Notes under the pieces: model-generated | Seen by the model: the letters and a program-made list of their open reading frames with translations, nothing else | What the model was told of the DNA's origin: nothing | Database searches by the model: none | Translations under genes and position numbers: made by a program | In this document: positions 1-7,746 of the stretch, in pieces | Position numbering within the stretch: position 1 is the first letter of the stretch | How the letters are laid out: every line of letters starts with the position of its first letter | DNA from: Thermomonas sp. | GTDB lineage: Bacteria; Pseudomonadota; Gammaproteobacteria; Xanthomonadales; Xanthomonadaceae | Length of the DNA stretch: 38,102 nucleotides | Assembly: GCF_020850895.1 (NCBI RefSeq) | Contig: NZ_JADZDS010000110.1 | Location: forward strand, 1 to 38,102 | Direction: 5' to 3'

Positions 1-65
1 GGCCGGCTGGCCTGCTCAACCGCGCCACGCTTGAACTCCTCACTGAACTTCCTTCGCATTGACAT
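1..65 (-). CDS. IS3-family transposase OrfA, N-terminal fragment
   Basis: Only the first 21 codons are in the window. They encode MSMRRKFSEEFKRGAVEQAS, matching the start of the Transposase_8 helix-turn-helix protein (OrfA) of IS3-family elements, where 'RRKFS.EFKR.AV' is a typical opening. A strong ribosome site (GAGGAG) lies six bases before the ATG. OrfA binds the element ends and, by programmed frameshifting, forms the OrfAB transposase. The rest of the gene continues outside the window, so whether it is intact is unknown. The call rests on a short stretch but start signal and motif agree. Confidence 0.65.
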   Translation of the reverse strand, partial: MSMRRKFSEEFKRGAVEQASR

Positions 66-123
66 GAACACTCCTCATGGCCTCGATCGGCCTTCTTGTA
101 AGTGTCCGTGAAAACGGGGGTGA
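1..123 (-). mobile_element. IS3-family insertion sequence, one end only (cut by window edge)
   Basis: The first ~123 bases look like the upstream end of an IS3-family element whose transposase reads leftward out of the window. The start of an OrfA-like frame is visible, preceded by a good ribosome site. The outer end carries GTGTCCGTGAAAACGGGGGT, resembling the terminal inverted repeats of some Xanthomonadaceae IS3 elements. The exact outer boundary and any target duplication cannot be fixed because the other end lies outside the window. The element lies just beyond the purF stop. Confidence 0.6.
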
Positions 124-130
124 ACCCCCC

Positions 131-178
131 GGAGGGAGAGGGGCTCAAAGCGATCGCCCACCCGAAGGGAGAGGGGCT
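131..178. repeat. Two short direct copies of a purine-rich motif
   Basis: GGAGGGAGAGGGGCT and GAAGGGAGAGGGGCT stand 33 bases apart between the IS end and the purF stop codon. They resemble half-sites of the GGGAGAGGGG palindromes seen also near 26,060. No terminator-like U-run accompanies them. Function unknown. Confidence 0.4.
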
Positions 179-1647
179 TACGAAGCCCGCCGCTTCTTCT
201 TCGCCTCATCCGACCGCATCTGCTTGAGCCGCTCGAAATACCCCGCTTCGATGCCGGTGACGTACTCGCCGCTGAAGCAGGAACTGTCGAACTTGCGGCC
301 CGGGAATTTCGGCCCGGCCACCGCGACCTCGAGATCGGCCAGGTCCTGGTAGACCAACCAATCGCAGCCCAGCAAGGTTTCGATGTCCTGCTCGGTGCGC
401 CCATGTGCCACCAACTCTTCGCTGGAGGGCATGTCGATGCCATACACGTTCGGGTAGCGCACCGGCGGTGCGGCCGAGGCCAGATACACCTTCTTGGCAC
501 CGGCATCGCGAGCCATCTGCACGATCTGCTGACTGGTGGTTCCGCGCACGATGGAATCGTCCACCAGCAGTACCACGCGATTGCGGAACTCCAGTGGAAT
601 GGGGTTGAGCTTGCGCCTAACCGACTTTGCCCGTTCGCTCTGCCCCGGCATGATGAAGGTGCGCCCGACGTAGCGGTTCTTGATGAAGCCCTCGCGGTAC
701 TTCACGCCCAGCACATTGGCGATCTCCAACGCGGAATCACGACTGGTGTCGGGGATCGGGATCACCACGTCGATGCCGTGGTCCGGGCGTAGGCGCAGGA
801 TCTTCTCGCCCAGGGTCACGCCCATGCGCATCCGCGCCTTGTGCACCGAAATGTTCTCGATCAGCGAATCGGGACGGGCGAAATAGACGTATTCGAAAAT
901 GCACGGTGCATGCTTGCCGGGCATCGCGCATTGGCGCGCATGCAGCAGGCCTTCATTGGTGATCACGATGCCCTCGCCCGGTTCCACGTCGCGCAGGCGT
1001 TCGAATCCGAGGATGTCGAGCGCGGCCGATTCGGAGGCGACCATGTATTCGTCGCCATCGTCCACGCTGCGCCTGCCGAGCACCAGTGGGCGAATGCCGT
1101 TGGGATCGCGGAATGCCACCAACCCCAGACCCAGCACCGTGCACACCACGGCATAGCCACCGCACACGCGTCGGTTCACGCCGTCCAGCGCGGCGAACAC
1201 CGCCTCCGGCGTCGGCGCGTGGTGCCGATCCAGCTCATGTGCAAACACATTCAACAGGACTTCCGAATCGGAGCCGGTGTTGACGTTACGGCGGTCCTGT
1301 TCGAACACTTCGTTGCGCAGCGCATCGGTATTGACCAGGTTGCCGTTGTGCGCCAGCGTGATTCCGAACGGTGAATTGACGTAGAACGGCTGCGCCTCGT
1401 CGCTTCCCTCGCTGCCGGCGGTCGGATAGCGACAGTGTGCGATGCCAACCCGGCCGCGCAGCAGCCCCATCGACTCAAGACCGAACACGTCGCGCACCAA
1501 GCCGTTGCCCTTGTGCACGCGCAGGCGGGTGCCGTCCACGGTGGCGATGCCGGCCGCGTCCTGACCGCGGTGCTGGAGAACCGTCAGTGCGTCATACAGC
1601 AGGCCCGCGACTTCACCCCGACCAACGATTCCAACGATGCCACACAT
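178..1647 (-). CDS. purF: Amidophosphoribosyltransferase PurF
   Basis: Catalyses the committed step of purine synthesis: PRPP plus glutamine to 5-phosphoribosylamine, in the cytosol. The 489 residues are close to the family norm (E. coli 505). The protein begins MCGIVGIVG; Cys2, exposed after Met removal, is the glutamine-hydrolysing nucleophile of the class II glutaminase domain (about residues 2-235). The phosphoribosyltransferase half carries the PRPP loop [14 protein letters not shown] at about 359-372. It is last in the folC-dedD-purF cluster, 27 bases after the dedD stop. The start is fixed by the need for Cys at position 2. The cvpA gene that normally precedes purF is missing. Confidence 0.97.
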   Translation of the reverse strand: MCGIVGIVGRGEVAGLLYDALTVLQHRGQDAAGIATVDGTRLRVHKGNGLVRDVFGLESMGLLRGRVGIAHCRYPTAGSEGSDEAQPFYVNSPFGITLAHNGNLVNTDALRNEVFEQDRRNVNTGSDSEVLLNVFAHELDRHHAPTPEAVFAALDGVNRRVCGGYAVVCTVLGLGLVAFRDPNGIRPLVLGRRSVDDGDEYMVASESAALDILGFERLRDVEPGEGIVITNEGLLHARQCAMPGKHAPCIFEYVYFARPDSLIENISVHKARMRMGVTLGEKILRLRPDHGIDVVIPIPDTSRDSALEIANVLGVKYREGFIKNRYVGRTFIMPGQSERAKSVRRKLNPIPLEFRNRVVLLVDDSIVRGTTSQQIVQMARDAGAKKVYLASAAPPVRYPNVYGIDMPSSEELVAHGRTEQDIETLLGCDWLVYQDLADLEVAVAGPKFPGRKFDSSCFSGEYVTGIEAGYFERLKQMRSDEAKKKRRAS

Positions 1648-1674
1648 GGCCGTGATTCCCGTGGTTAAGCGTGC

Positions 1675-2676
1675 TCAGGGGTGGGGACGAACCATGCCGT
1701 CCTTGCCGGTCTTGGCCTTGACCTGCGCCTTGAGCGCATCGGCTTCGGCGCGGGTCATGACCGGACCGACACGCACCCGGGTCAGGGTTCCGCGCTCACT
1801 TGGCACAGTGTCCGTGAATGCGTTGAAACCCGATTTGCGCATGGCATCGCGCAGGGCTGTGGCATCCTGGGCCGACGCAAATGCCCCGATCTGGACCACG
1901 AAACCGGTACCGGCGGCATTCGCCGGCGGCGTCCGTGCAGGTTCGGCAGCTGGCGTTGCAGCCGGTGTTGCCGCGGGTTCCGGTTGGGCGGAAGCGGGTT
2001 TGGCGGCAACAGCGGCAGGTGCCGGCTTGGGCGCTTCGGCAACCGGTTTGGCCGGTGTGACGGCAGGTGACGCAACTGCAACGGCAGGCGTCGCTGTTGT
2101 GGGTGTCGTTGCCGAAGTTCCGGTTGCCGCTGGCGTGGCAGCATCGAGAGCCACGACCTTGGCGGCCACGGACGGGTTCACCTGGCCCGCGCGGATCCGC
2201 GCGGACTCTGCCATCGCCTGATCGGCAAACGGCCCGATCCGCACGCGCTGGACATCACGATTGCCGACTGCAACCTGTTCCCGATGCCCGGGCAAACCGG
2301 CCGCCCGCAGTGCCGCAACAACTTTGTCGGCATCCGCCGCATTCCTGTAACTGCCGAACTCCACGACAAAATCACCGGCAGCCACGGCCTCGAGTGGCGG
2401 CGCGGTCTGTTGCGAGGCTGTCGGCTGGCCCGGCTCGGGAGTCGGCATTCCGGTCACCCCGCCCGCGGGAACCGCGCCGATTGGAGCATCCAGCGGCAAA
2501 TCCTCGGTCACCCGATCGCTGTTGGGTTGCGGCTCGGGTGGCATGCGCAGGGATACGCCTGAAACCCCGCTGTCCGGGGCCGGGCCCTTGACCAGCAGCG
2601 GCAGGAAGATCACCGCCAGCGCAATCAGCACCACCGCGCCGATCAGGCGCTGCTTCAACGAGACATCCATCGCCAT
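1675..2676 (-). CDS. dedD: DedD-like inner-membrane protein with two SPOR domains
   Basis: SPOR domains bind denuded glycan strands of septal peptidoglycan, and DedD-type proteins help cell constriction. The 333-residue product has a short cytoplasmic N-terminus, one membrane anchor (about residues 11-30, LIGAVVLIALAVIFLPLLV) and a periplasmic part. One SPOR domain lies at about 102-178 (starts DFVVEFGSYRN). A long Ala/Pro-rich linker (about 179-255) follows, then a second SPOR domain at about 258-331 (starts GFVVQIGAFAS). E. coli DedD has a single SPOR domain. The start chosen is the ATG of MAMDVSLKQRL; an in-frame upstream Met would add 19 residues running back almost to folC. It lies between folC and purF, as in many gammaproteobacteria. 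Confidence 0.9.
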   Translation of the reverse strand: MAMDVSLKQRLIGAVVLIALAVIFLPLLVKGPAPDSGVSGVSLRMPPEPQPNSDRVTEDLPLDAPIGAVPAGGVTGMPTPEPGQPTASQQTAPPLEAVAAGDFVVEFGSYRNAADADKVVAALRAAGLPGHREQVAVGNRDVQRVRIGPFADQAMAESARIRAGQVNPSVAAKVVALDAATPAATGTSATTPTTATPAVAVASPAVTPAKPVAEAPKPAPAAVAAKPASAQPEPAATPAATPAAEPARTPPANAAGTGFVVQIGAFASAQDATALRDAMRKSGFNAFTDTVPSERGTLTRVRVGPVMTRAEADALKAQVKAKTGKDGMVRPHP

Positions 2677-2706
2677 GGGGGGACCGAAACCGCTGGGGGA
2701 AACGGG

Positions 2707-2735
2707 ATTATACCGACAGCGAAGCCCGCTCAACC
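2707..2735 (-). promoter_or_regulatory. Candidate promoter for dedD-purF
   Basis: On the minus strand a perfect TATAAT (2712 to 2707) lies about 30 bases before the dedD start and just after the folC stop. A TTGAGC upstream could be the -35 but the spacing is short (about 15). Expression of dedD-purF may therefore be partly independent of folC. Inference from motif only. Confidence 0.4.
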
Positions 2736-4004
2736 TGCGACATCAAGCAGCCGCAATGCCACCGCCGCGACATGGAACGAGCCGAACACCAGCAGCCGAT
2801 CTCCAGGCGCGGCTTCCGCCAAGGCCGCAGCCAATGCCGACGCGACCTCCGGGAATCGCCGCCCGGCCGCGGCTGGCGTGGCGCGCAGGCGATCTGCCAG
2901 CGCATCCACCTCCATGCCGCGCACGCCGGCGTCGCGCAGGCCGGCCAGATACCACGCATCCACGCCGGATGCCGCCAGCGCATCGACCACGCCCGCGGCA
3001 TCCTTGTCTGACAACGCCCCGAACACCGCTAGCGTGCGTTTGCACGGTTGCGCACGCAGCCATTCGGCCAAGGCCTGTGCCGCCTGCGGGTTGTGGGCGA
3101 CGTCGACCCACACCTCGACGCCATCGCGCTCAAAACGCTGCAAGCGTCCAGCCACCTGCGCCTGTGCCACGCCGCGTTCGAGGGCGCCGATTTCCAGCCG
3201 CAGCCGCAACGCCCGCAGGGCAGCGATGGCACAGGCTGCGTTGCGCAGTTGCACCGGCGCCGCCTGCCCGCCCATCGGCAAGGGCAAGTCGACGGCATAA
3301 CCGACCTCGCGCCAACGCCAGTGCGCGGCATCGACCGGCTCCGCGAAGAAATCGCTGCCAAACCGCCACGCCGGCGCGCCGATCGCGTAGGCATGCCGCA
3401 GCACGCTGGCGGGCGGATCGATATCACCCAGCACCAGCGGCTTGAACGCCCGCGCGATGCCTGCCTTTTCATGGCCAATCGACTCGACGTCGTCGCCCAG
3501 CCAATCCTGATGATCGAGGCCGACGGTAGTGATGATCGCAGCATCGGCATCGACCAGATTGACCGCATCCAACCGACCACCCAGACCGACTTCCAGCACG
3601 ACCAGATCCAGGTTCGCGCGCTCGAACAGCCACAGCGCGCACAGGCTGCCGTATTCGAAATAGGTCAGCAGGGTTTCGCCGCGCGCCGCCTCGACCGCCT
3701 CGAAGCCCGCCACCAGCGCTGCATCTTCGGCATCGTTGCCGTCAATCCGCACGCGCTCGTTGTAGCGCAGCAAATGCGGCGAGGTGTAAGCCCCCACGCG
3801 CAGGCCCTGCGCACGCGCAATGGCCTCGACGAAGGCCACCGTCGAACCCTTGCCATTGGTCCCGCCGACCGTGATCACGCGCTTGGCCGGACGCTTCAGG
3901 CCCATCCGCTGCGCGACGTCGCTCACGCGATCCAGGCCCATCTCGATGGATTTCGGATGCTGGCGTTCGATGAACTCAAGCCAGTCAATGAGTGATTTCG
4001 CCAT
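2730..4004 (-). CDS. folC: Bifunctional folylpolyglutamate/dihydrofolate synthase FolC
   Basis: Cytosolic Mur-ligase-family enzyme that adds glutamate to dihydropteroate (making dihydrofolate) and to tetrahydrofolate. The chosen start gives 424 residues, the usual length, opening MAKSLIDWLEFIERQHPKSI. The ATP-binding loop GTNGKGS is at about 48-54. Longer in-frame frames reach 4196 but run through a repeat element and have no family resemblance. There is no Shine-Dalgarno sequence before the ATG, and a TACAAT -10 box lies six bases away, so the mRNA may be leaderless. The stop is 53 bases from dedD. accD, often the next gene upstream in this group, is not present; a MITE-like repeat is there instead. 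Confidence 0.95.
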   Translation of the reverse strand: MAKSLIDWLEFIERQHPKSIEMGLDRVSDVAQRMGLKRPAKRVITVGGTNGKGSTVAFVEAIARAQGLRVGAYTSPHLLRYNERVRIDGNDAEDAALVAGFEAVEAARGETLLTYFEYGSLCALWLFERANLDLVVLEVGLGGRLDAVNLVDADAAIITTVGLDHQDWLGDDVESIGHEKAGIARAFKPLVLGDIDPPASVLRHAYAIGAPAWRFGSDFFAEPVDAAHWRWREVGYAVDLPLPMGGQAAPVQLRNAACAIAALRALRLRLEIGALERGVAQAQVAGRLQRFERDGVEVWVDVAHNPQAAQALAEWLRAQPCKRTLAVFGALSDKDAAGVVDALAASGVDAWYLAGLRDAGVRGMEVDALADRLRATPAAAGRRFPEVASALAAALAEAAPGDRLLVFGSFHVAAVALRLLDVAG

Positions 4005-4009
4005 GCGAC

Positions 4010-4015
4010 ATTGTA
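4010..4015 (-). promoter_or_regulatory. Candidate -10 box of folC
   Basis: CCTACAATG reads toward folC. TACAAT matches five of six consensus positions, and the same GC-flanked TACAAT precedes tdh. Its distance from the ATG places the predicted transcription start at or within a base or two of the folC AUG. No convincing -35 was found; that position would fall inside the adjacent repeat. Confidence 0.4.
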
Positions 4016-4019
4016 GGGT

Positions 4020-4299
4020 CGCGTCGGCTTGCCACCCCGGCCGGTAGCGTTCGAGCGCGCCATGGATGGCGCACGTCCGCGCATCGGAGCCGGAAGCAAA
4101 GCCTGAGGCAACGCTGATTTGGTCGGCGTTGCCTGCCGACCATGGATGGTCGGCCGCGGATCGATCATCGACGTGATTGATCCGCGTGAGTTGCATCCGG
4201 GCATGCGCCGGACGCAGCGTGTGCTGACACGTCCAGGAGGGACGTGTTCAGCATTGCCCTAAGCAGCGAACGCGTGGGCCGGGGCGGCAAGCCAACGCG
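4020..4299. mobile_element. MITE-like structured repeat, copy 1 (full length)
   Basis: This 280-bp non-coding element fills almost the whole folC/phosphatase gap. Its ends are 23-bp inverted repeats matching at 21 positions (4020-4042 and 4277-4299, opening CGCGT.GGCTTGCC). Nested inside is a core, 4107-4259, with its own imperfect ends (GGCAACGCTGAT and TTCAGCATTGCC). The core folds into consecutive hairpins: 4106-4134, 4135-4154, 4155-4186 (12 bp with one wobble), 4192-4216 and 4223-4252. Cores of the same family recur at 11,084 and, truncated and inverted, at 30,911. It encodes nothing plausible. The family name is unknown to me. Confidence 0.7.
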
Positions 4300-4308
4300 T
4301 TAGGTGCA

Positions 4309-4959
4309 TCACAGCGCCCGGTGCTTGGCTTCCCCGAACAGCCCGGTGTGGTGGCTGCAGTCATTCAGGCGCACCACCTCCAGCGCATCGACGGACGCAC
4401 CTTCGAGCAGGTTGAGCGTCGCCGGCGCCTGCCGGAACGTCCACAGCCGTGCCAGCGGGATCCCCAGCACCTTGCACAGCAAGACGCGATTGACTGCGTC
4501 ATGGGCGACGATCAACACGGTGTCGTGGTCGCCGAGGCCAGCGCAGGCACGCTCGAGCGCTGGCCACGCGCGGCCCAACACCTGCGCCAGCGATTCGCCA
4601 CCCGGCCCCGGCATCTGCACGGTGTCGGGCGCGTCACGCCAGGCCTGCAAACGCCCTGGATCACGCTGCTGGATTTCACTGGCGAGCAGGCCTTCCCAAT
4701 CGCCGTGCCCGATTTCGAGGAATCCCGGATCAAAGCCAAGCTGCTGCGCGCGCGCCACGCCCAGCCCCGCGCGCGCGGTGGCGGCGGCGCGCGACAGCGG
4801 CGAAGCGACGGCACGGTCGATGCGAACATCGGCCAAGCGCTCGCCGAGGCTGCGTGCCTGCTGCTGGCCCACCTCGGACAAGGGAATATCCACCTGGCCT
4901 TGGTAGCGGCCTTCGGCATTCCAGGGCGTTTCCCCGTGACGGGCGAGCAGGATCTTCAT
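4309..4959 (-). CDS. Histidine phosphatase family protein (phosphoglycerate-mutase-like)
   Basis: A 216-residue member of the branch-2-like histidine phosphatase superfamily. The RHGET motif at about residues 7-11 supplies the phospho-accepting histidine; a later VAHDAVNR supplies the second catalytic histidine region, and EIGHGDWEG corresponds to the acidic EI.FG.WEG block. Members include GpmB, CobC (alpha-ribazole phosphatase) and broad phosphatases. Substrate cannot be told from sequence, and no cobalamin genes are near. Start taken at MKILLARHGET; an upstream Met would add 11 residues with no motif. It stands alone, diverging from the DUF3224 gene, with the repeat element ten bases beyond its stop. 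Confidence 0.85.
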   Translation of the reverse strand: MKILLARHGETPWNAEGRYQGQVDIPLSEVGQQQARSLGERLADVRIDRAVASPLSRAAATARAGLGVARAQQLGFDPGFLEIGHGDWEGLLASEIQQRDPGRLQAWRDAPDTVQMPGPGGESLAQVLGRAWPALERACAGLGDHDTVLIVAHDAVNRVLLCKVLGIPLARLWTFRQAPATLNLLEGASVDALEVVRLNDCSHHTGLFGEAKHRAL

Positions 4960-5060
4960 GACACGACCGGATGCGATTTGTGCGGCGCACAAGACTAGCA
5001 GAAGCCTCCGCGACGCGCGGAAGCCTGTACCCTGAACGGATCATCATCAGGACGTAGGCC

Positions 5061-5456
5061 ATGCAAGCCAAGGGCACATTCGAGGTCAAGCGTATCCCGC
5101 AGGGTGAACTCGACGTCGGTGGTGGCGCCAGCATCGGCCATTCCCGCTTCGAGAAGCGCTTCCACGGCCCGCTGGACGCCGACAGCGTGGTGCAGATGCT
5201 GGCACTGATGTCACCGGTGCCCGGCTCCGGCGCCTATGTGGCGATCGAGCGCATCGAAGGCCGTCTCGACGACCGCAGCGGCAGCTTCCACCTCCAGCAC
5301 AACGGCACGATGGACCGCGGGCAGCCTTCGCTGACGGTCAGCGTCGTCCCCGACAGCGGCACCGGCGAGCTCACCGGCCTGCGCGGACAGCTCGCCATCG
5401 ACATCATCGACGGCAAGCATTTCTATACCTTCGACTACACCCTGGACGAAGGCTGA
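5061..5456 (+). CDS. DUF3224 domain-containing protein
   Basis: This 131-residue cytosolic protein has no signal peptide or membrane segment. Its sequence matches the DUF3224 family, small beta-barrel proteins related in fold to allene oxide cyclase, whose function is not established. Typical marks are the opening 'GTFEVKRIP', the central SFHLQHNGTMD and the C-terminal GTGELTGLRGQLAI followed by HFYTFDYTL. A weak ribosome site (AGGACG) precedes the ATG. It diverges from the phosphatase gene and converges on the dipeptidyl-peptidase pair. No operon partner is visible. Confidence 0.85.
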   Translation: MQAKGTFEVKRIPQGELDVGGGASIGHSRFEKRFHGPLDADSVVQMLALMSPVPGSGAYVAIERIEGRLDDRSGSFHLQHNGTMDRGQPSLTVSVVPDSGTGELTGLRGQLAIDIIDGKHFYTFDYTLDEG

Positions 5457-5534
5457 CCACGGCGTTCGCGGCGCCACGTGCGCACGCAGCGGCCAACCTG
5501 ACCGCATGCGTGCATCCGTACCCCGCGCGCGACG

Positions 5535-7703
5535 TTACTTTGCAGGAATACGCATTTCCTGCAGCAGCCGGGGCGCCGGCATGACCTCCTGCATCACCCA
5601 GCGCATGTAGCGCTGATCGACGGAGATCATTCGTGTCAGCACCGGATCGAACACCCAGTTGCTAGCAACCGACTCGAGGGTGCCGTCGAACGCCAGTCCG
5701 ACCAGACGCCCGTCCGCATCCAACACCGGCGAACCTGAATTGCCGCCCGTGATGTCCAGGTCGGACAGGAAGTTCACCGGCACGGTGCCCAGCCGGTCAT
5801 CCGCCAGCCCGCCATAGCGCCTGGCCGCAACCGCGTCGAGCAGCGCCTGAGGGCTGTCGAAGGGTTCGCTGCCGGTGCTCTTGGCCGCGACTTGTTCAAG
5901 CAGGGTGAACGGCGTCTGCACGCTGCCATCGAGCTTGGTGTAGCCACGCACATGGCCGAAGGTGATCCGCAGCGAGGAGTTGGCGTCTGGGTAAATGGCC
6001 TCGCCCTTGCTCTTGCGGTAGTCCGCAACCGCTTGCAGGTAACGCGGCGTGGCCAGCAGCATCTCACCGGTGCGGGTCTTGGCCTGGCGCTCCATCTCCA
6101 ACAGGGTCGGCATGATGGCCACCGCATAGCGGATCGCCGGATCATCGCTGGCCTCGAATGCAGCTTTGTCCGCGCGCAGCCACTTCAGGCGTTCGTCCAG
6201 CACCCCGAGCTTGCTGCCATCCAACCGGGAAAGCGCACGCTCCACCGCGACGCGGTCGCCCCCACCCAGCCAGCCATCCACGGCCGCGACATGCCGGTCC
6301 GACGGCAGCGCCACGTAACGGTTCAGCCAATACGCCTGCAACTGACGGTCCATCGTCGGGTCGTAGCGTCGATCCATCTGCCGCAGGCCACCTTCGATCA
6401 TCGGCAGGTCGCGGTCCTGATAGCCGCTTTCGCGCTGCGCGTCCGGCTTTTGGCGCTCGATCGCAAGGCGATACAGGCGCACGGCGCTGCCGATCAGGCC
6501 GGTGCCATTGAAATTGCCAACCACGAAATTGCGCTCCTGGGTGCGGGCGGATTCGCGGATCAGTGAAACCAAGCGCGTGTGTGCCTCCAGCGCCTCTTTG
6601 CCGCGCTGGCCCTGGGTCGCCAACCAAGCCAGCACCGCGGCCTCCTCGCGCTGCTTGATGCCAAGCACGTTGTTGCGGCGAAAGCCTTCCAGCTGGCCTT
6701 CGAAGTTCTTCATCGTGTTGTTCCAGCCGGCCATGTTCGCGGCGTACTTCACCGCGATCTCCGGATTGGACTTGCCCGCGGCCTCCACCAGCGCGATCTG
6801 GTCGCGGTAAGCCTGGGCAATGGTCGGATAGGTCCAGTTCTGGGTGTTCTCGAACTGGGCGACGGTGGCGTAGCGATCGGTACGCCCCGGATAGCCTGCA
6901 ACCATCACGAAGTCGCCCGCGCCCAGCGGCCGATCGGCGATCTTGAGCCAATGCTTTGGCTGGTAGGGCACGTTGTCCGGCGAGAATGCCGCCGGTTTGC
7001 CGTCCTTGCCGACGTAGGCGCGATAGAACGAAAAATCCCCGGTGTGGCGTGGCCACATCCAGTTGTCGATATCGCCACCGAACTTGCCGATCCCGGATGG
7101 TGGCGCATACGCCAAGCGCACGTCGCGGATCTCGATGTTCCTGAACAAGCGATAGGTGTTGCCGCCCATGAAACTGTAGACGCGGCAGCGGTAACCGGGC
7201 TCGGCTTCGCACTGGCTGGTGAGCTTCTTCTCGAAGGCCTCGAGGGCGTCGACGCGCTTGACCGGATCCTCCCCGGCCGAAGCAATCGCTGCACGCGCCT
7301 GCTCGGTGACGTCGGTGATCGACTCCAGCACGTAGATGCGCGCGTTCGGACCGGCGCTCAGTTCATCACGAAGGGTCGGCGCGCTGAAGCCATCGCGGAT
7401 CAGGTTCTTTTCGGCTGTGGAATTGAGCTGGATCGCACCATAGGCACAGTGATGGTTGGTTGCCACCAGACCCTGCGGCGAAACAAAGCTCGCCGTGCAA
7501 CCGCCCAGCGACACCACGGCCCCCATCGGATCGCCGGTCAGATCGGCCAACTGCCGCGGGTCCAAGCGCAGCCCTGCCTGTTTCAACTGGCCGGCGATCT
7601 CCGGCAGCTGCTGCGGCACCCACATGCCTTCGTCGGCCTGGACAAGAGTGGATAGGCTGAGAATCGCCGCGGAAAGGCCCGCAGCCAACAGTGTCTTTTT
7701 CAT
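5535..7703 (-). CDS. S46 family dipeptidyl-peptidase, DPP7 type
   Basis: Periplasmic serine exopeptidase that removes dipeptides from peptide N-termini. The 722-residue precursor starts with a signal peptide (MKKTLLAAGL... cut after LVQA), so the mature protein begins near DEGMWVP, the family hallmark. The clan PA triad is visible: His in TNHHC (about 85), Asp in RHTGDFS (about 223) and Ser in GGNSGSP (656). Eighteen residues after the serine is Gly (FDGTLE). In this family Gly at that site marks DPP7-type enzymes preferring hydrophobic P1 residues, as in DAP BII of Pseudoxanthomonas. An AAGGA ribosome site supports this start over the longer frame. It follows the DPP11-type gene by 43 bases. 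Confidence 0.93.
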   Translation of the reverse strand: MKKTLLAAGLSAAILSLSTLVQADEGMWVPQQLPEIAGQLKQAGLRLDPRQLADLTGDPMGAVVSLGGCTASFVSPQGLVATNHHCAYGAIQLNSTAEKNLIRDGFSAPTLRDELSAGPNARIYVLESITDVTEQARAAIASAGEDPVKRVDALEAFEKKLTSQCEAEPGYRCRVYSFMGGNTYRLFRNIEIRDVRLAYAPPSGIGKFGGDIDNWMWPRHTGDFSFYRAYVGKDGKPAAFSPDNVPYQPKHWLKIADRPLGAGDFVMVAGYPGRTDRYATVAQFENTQNWTYPTIAQAYRDQIALVEAAGKSNPEIAVKYAANMAGWNNTMKNFEGQLEGFRRNNVLGIKQREEAAVLAWLATQGQRGKEALEAHTRLVSLIRESARTQERNFVVGNFNGTGLIGSAVRLYRLAIERQKPDAQRESGYQDRDLPMIEGGLRQMDRRYDPTMDRQLQAYWLNRYVALPSDRHVAAVDGWLGGGDRVAVERALSRLDGSKLGVLDERLKWLRADKAAFEASDDPAIRYAVAIMPTLLEMERQAKTRTGEMLLATPRYLQAVADYRKSKGEAIYPDANSSLRITFGHVRGYTKLDGSVQTPFTLLEQVAAKSTGSEPFDSPQALLDAVAARRYGGLADDRLGTVPVNFLSDLDITGGNSGSPVLDADGRLVGLAFDGTLESVASNWVFDPVLTRMISVDQRYMRWVMQEVMPAPRLLQEMRIPAK

Positions 7704-7746
7704 GGTTCCGTCCTTCATGGGCATCAGGTGCACGTTGTGTTCGTCT

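Noticed and set aside
4005-4196. 64-residue N-terminal extension of folC
   Set aside because: It reads through the repeat element's hairpins; family length and motif position fit the ATG at 4004.
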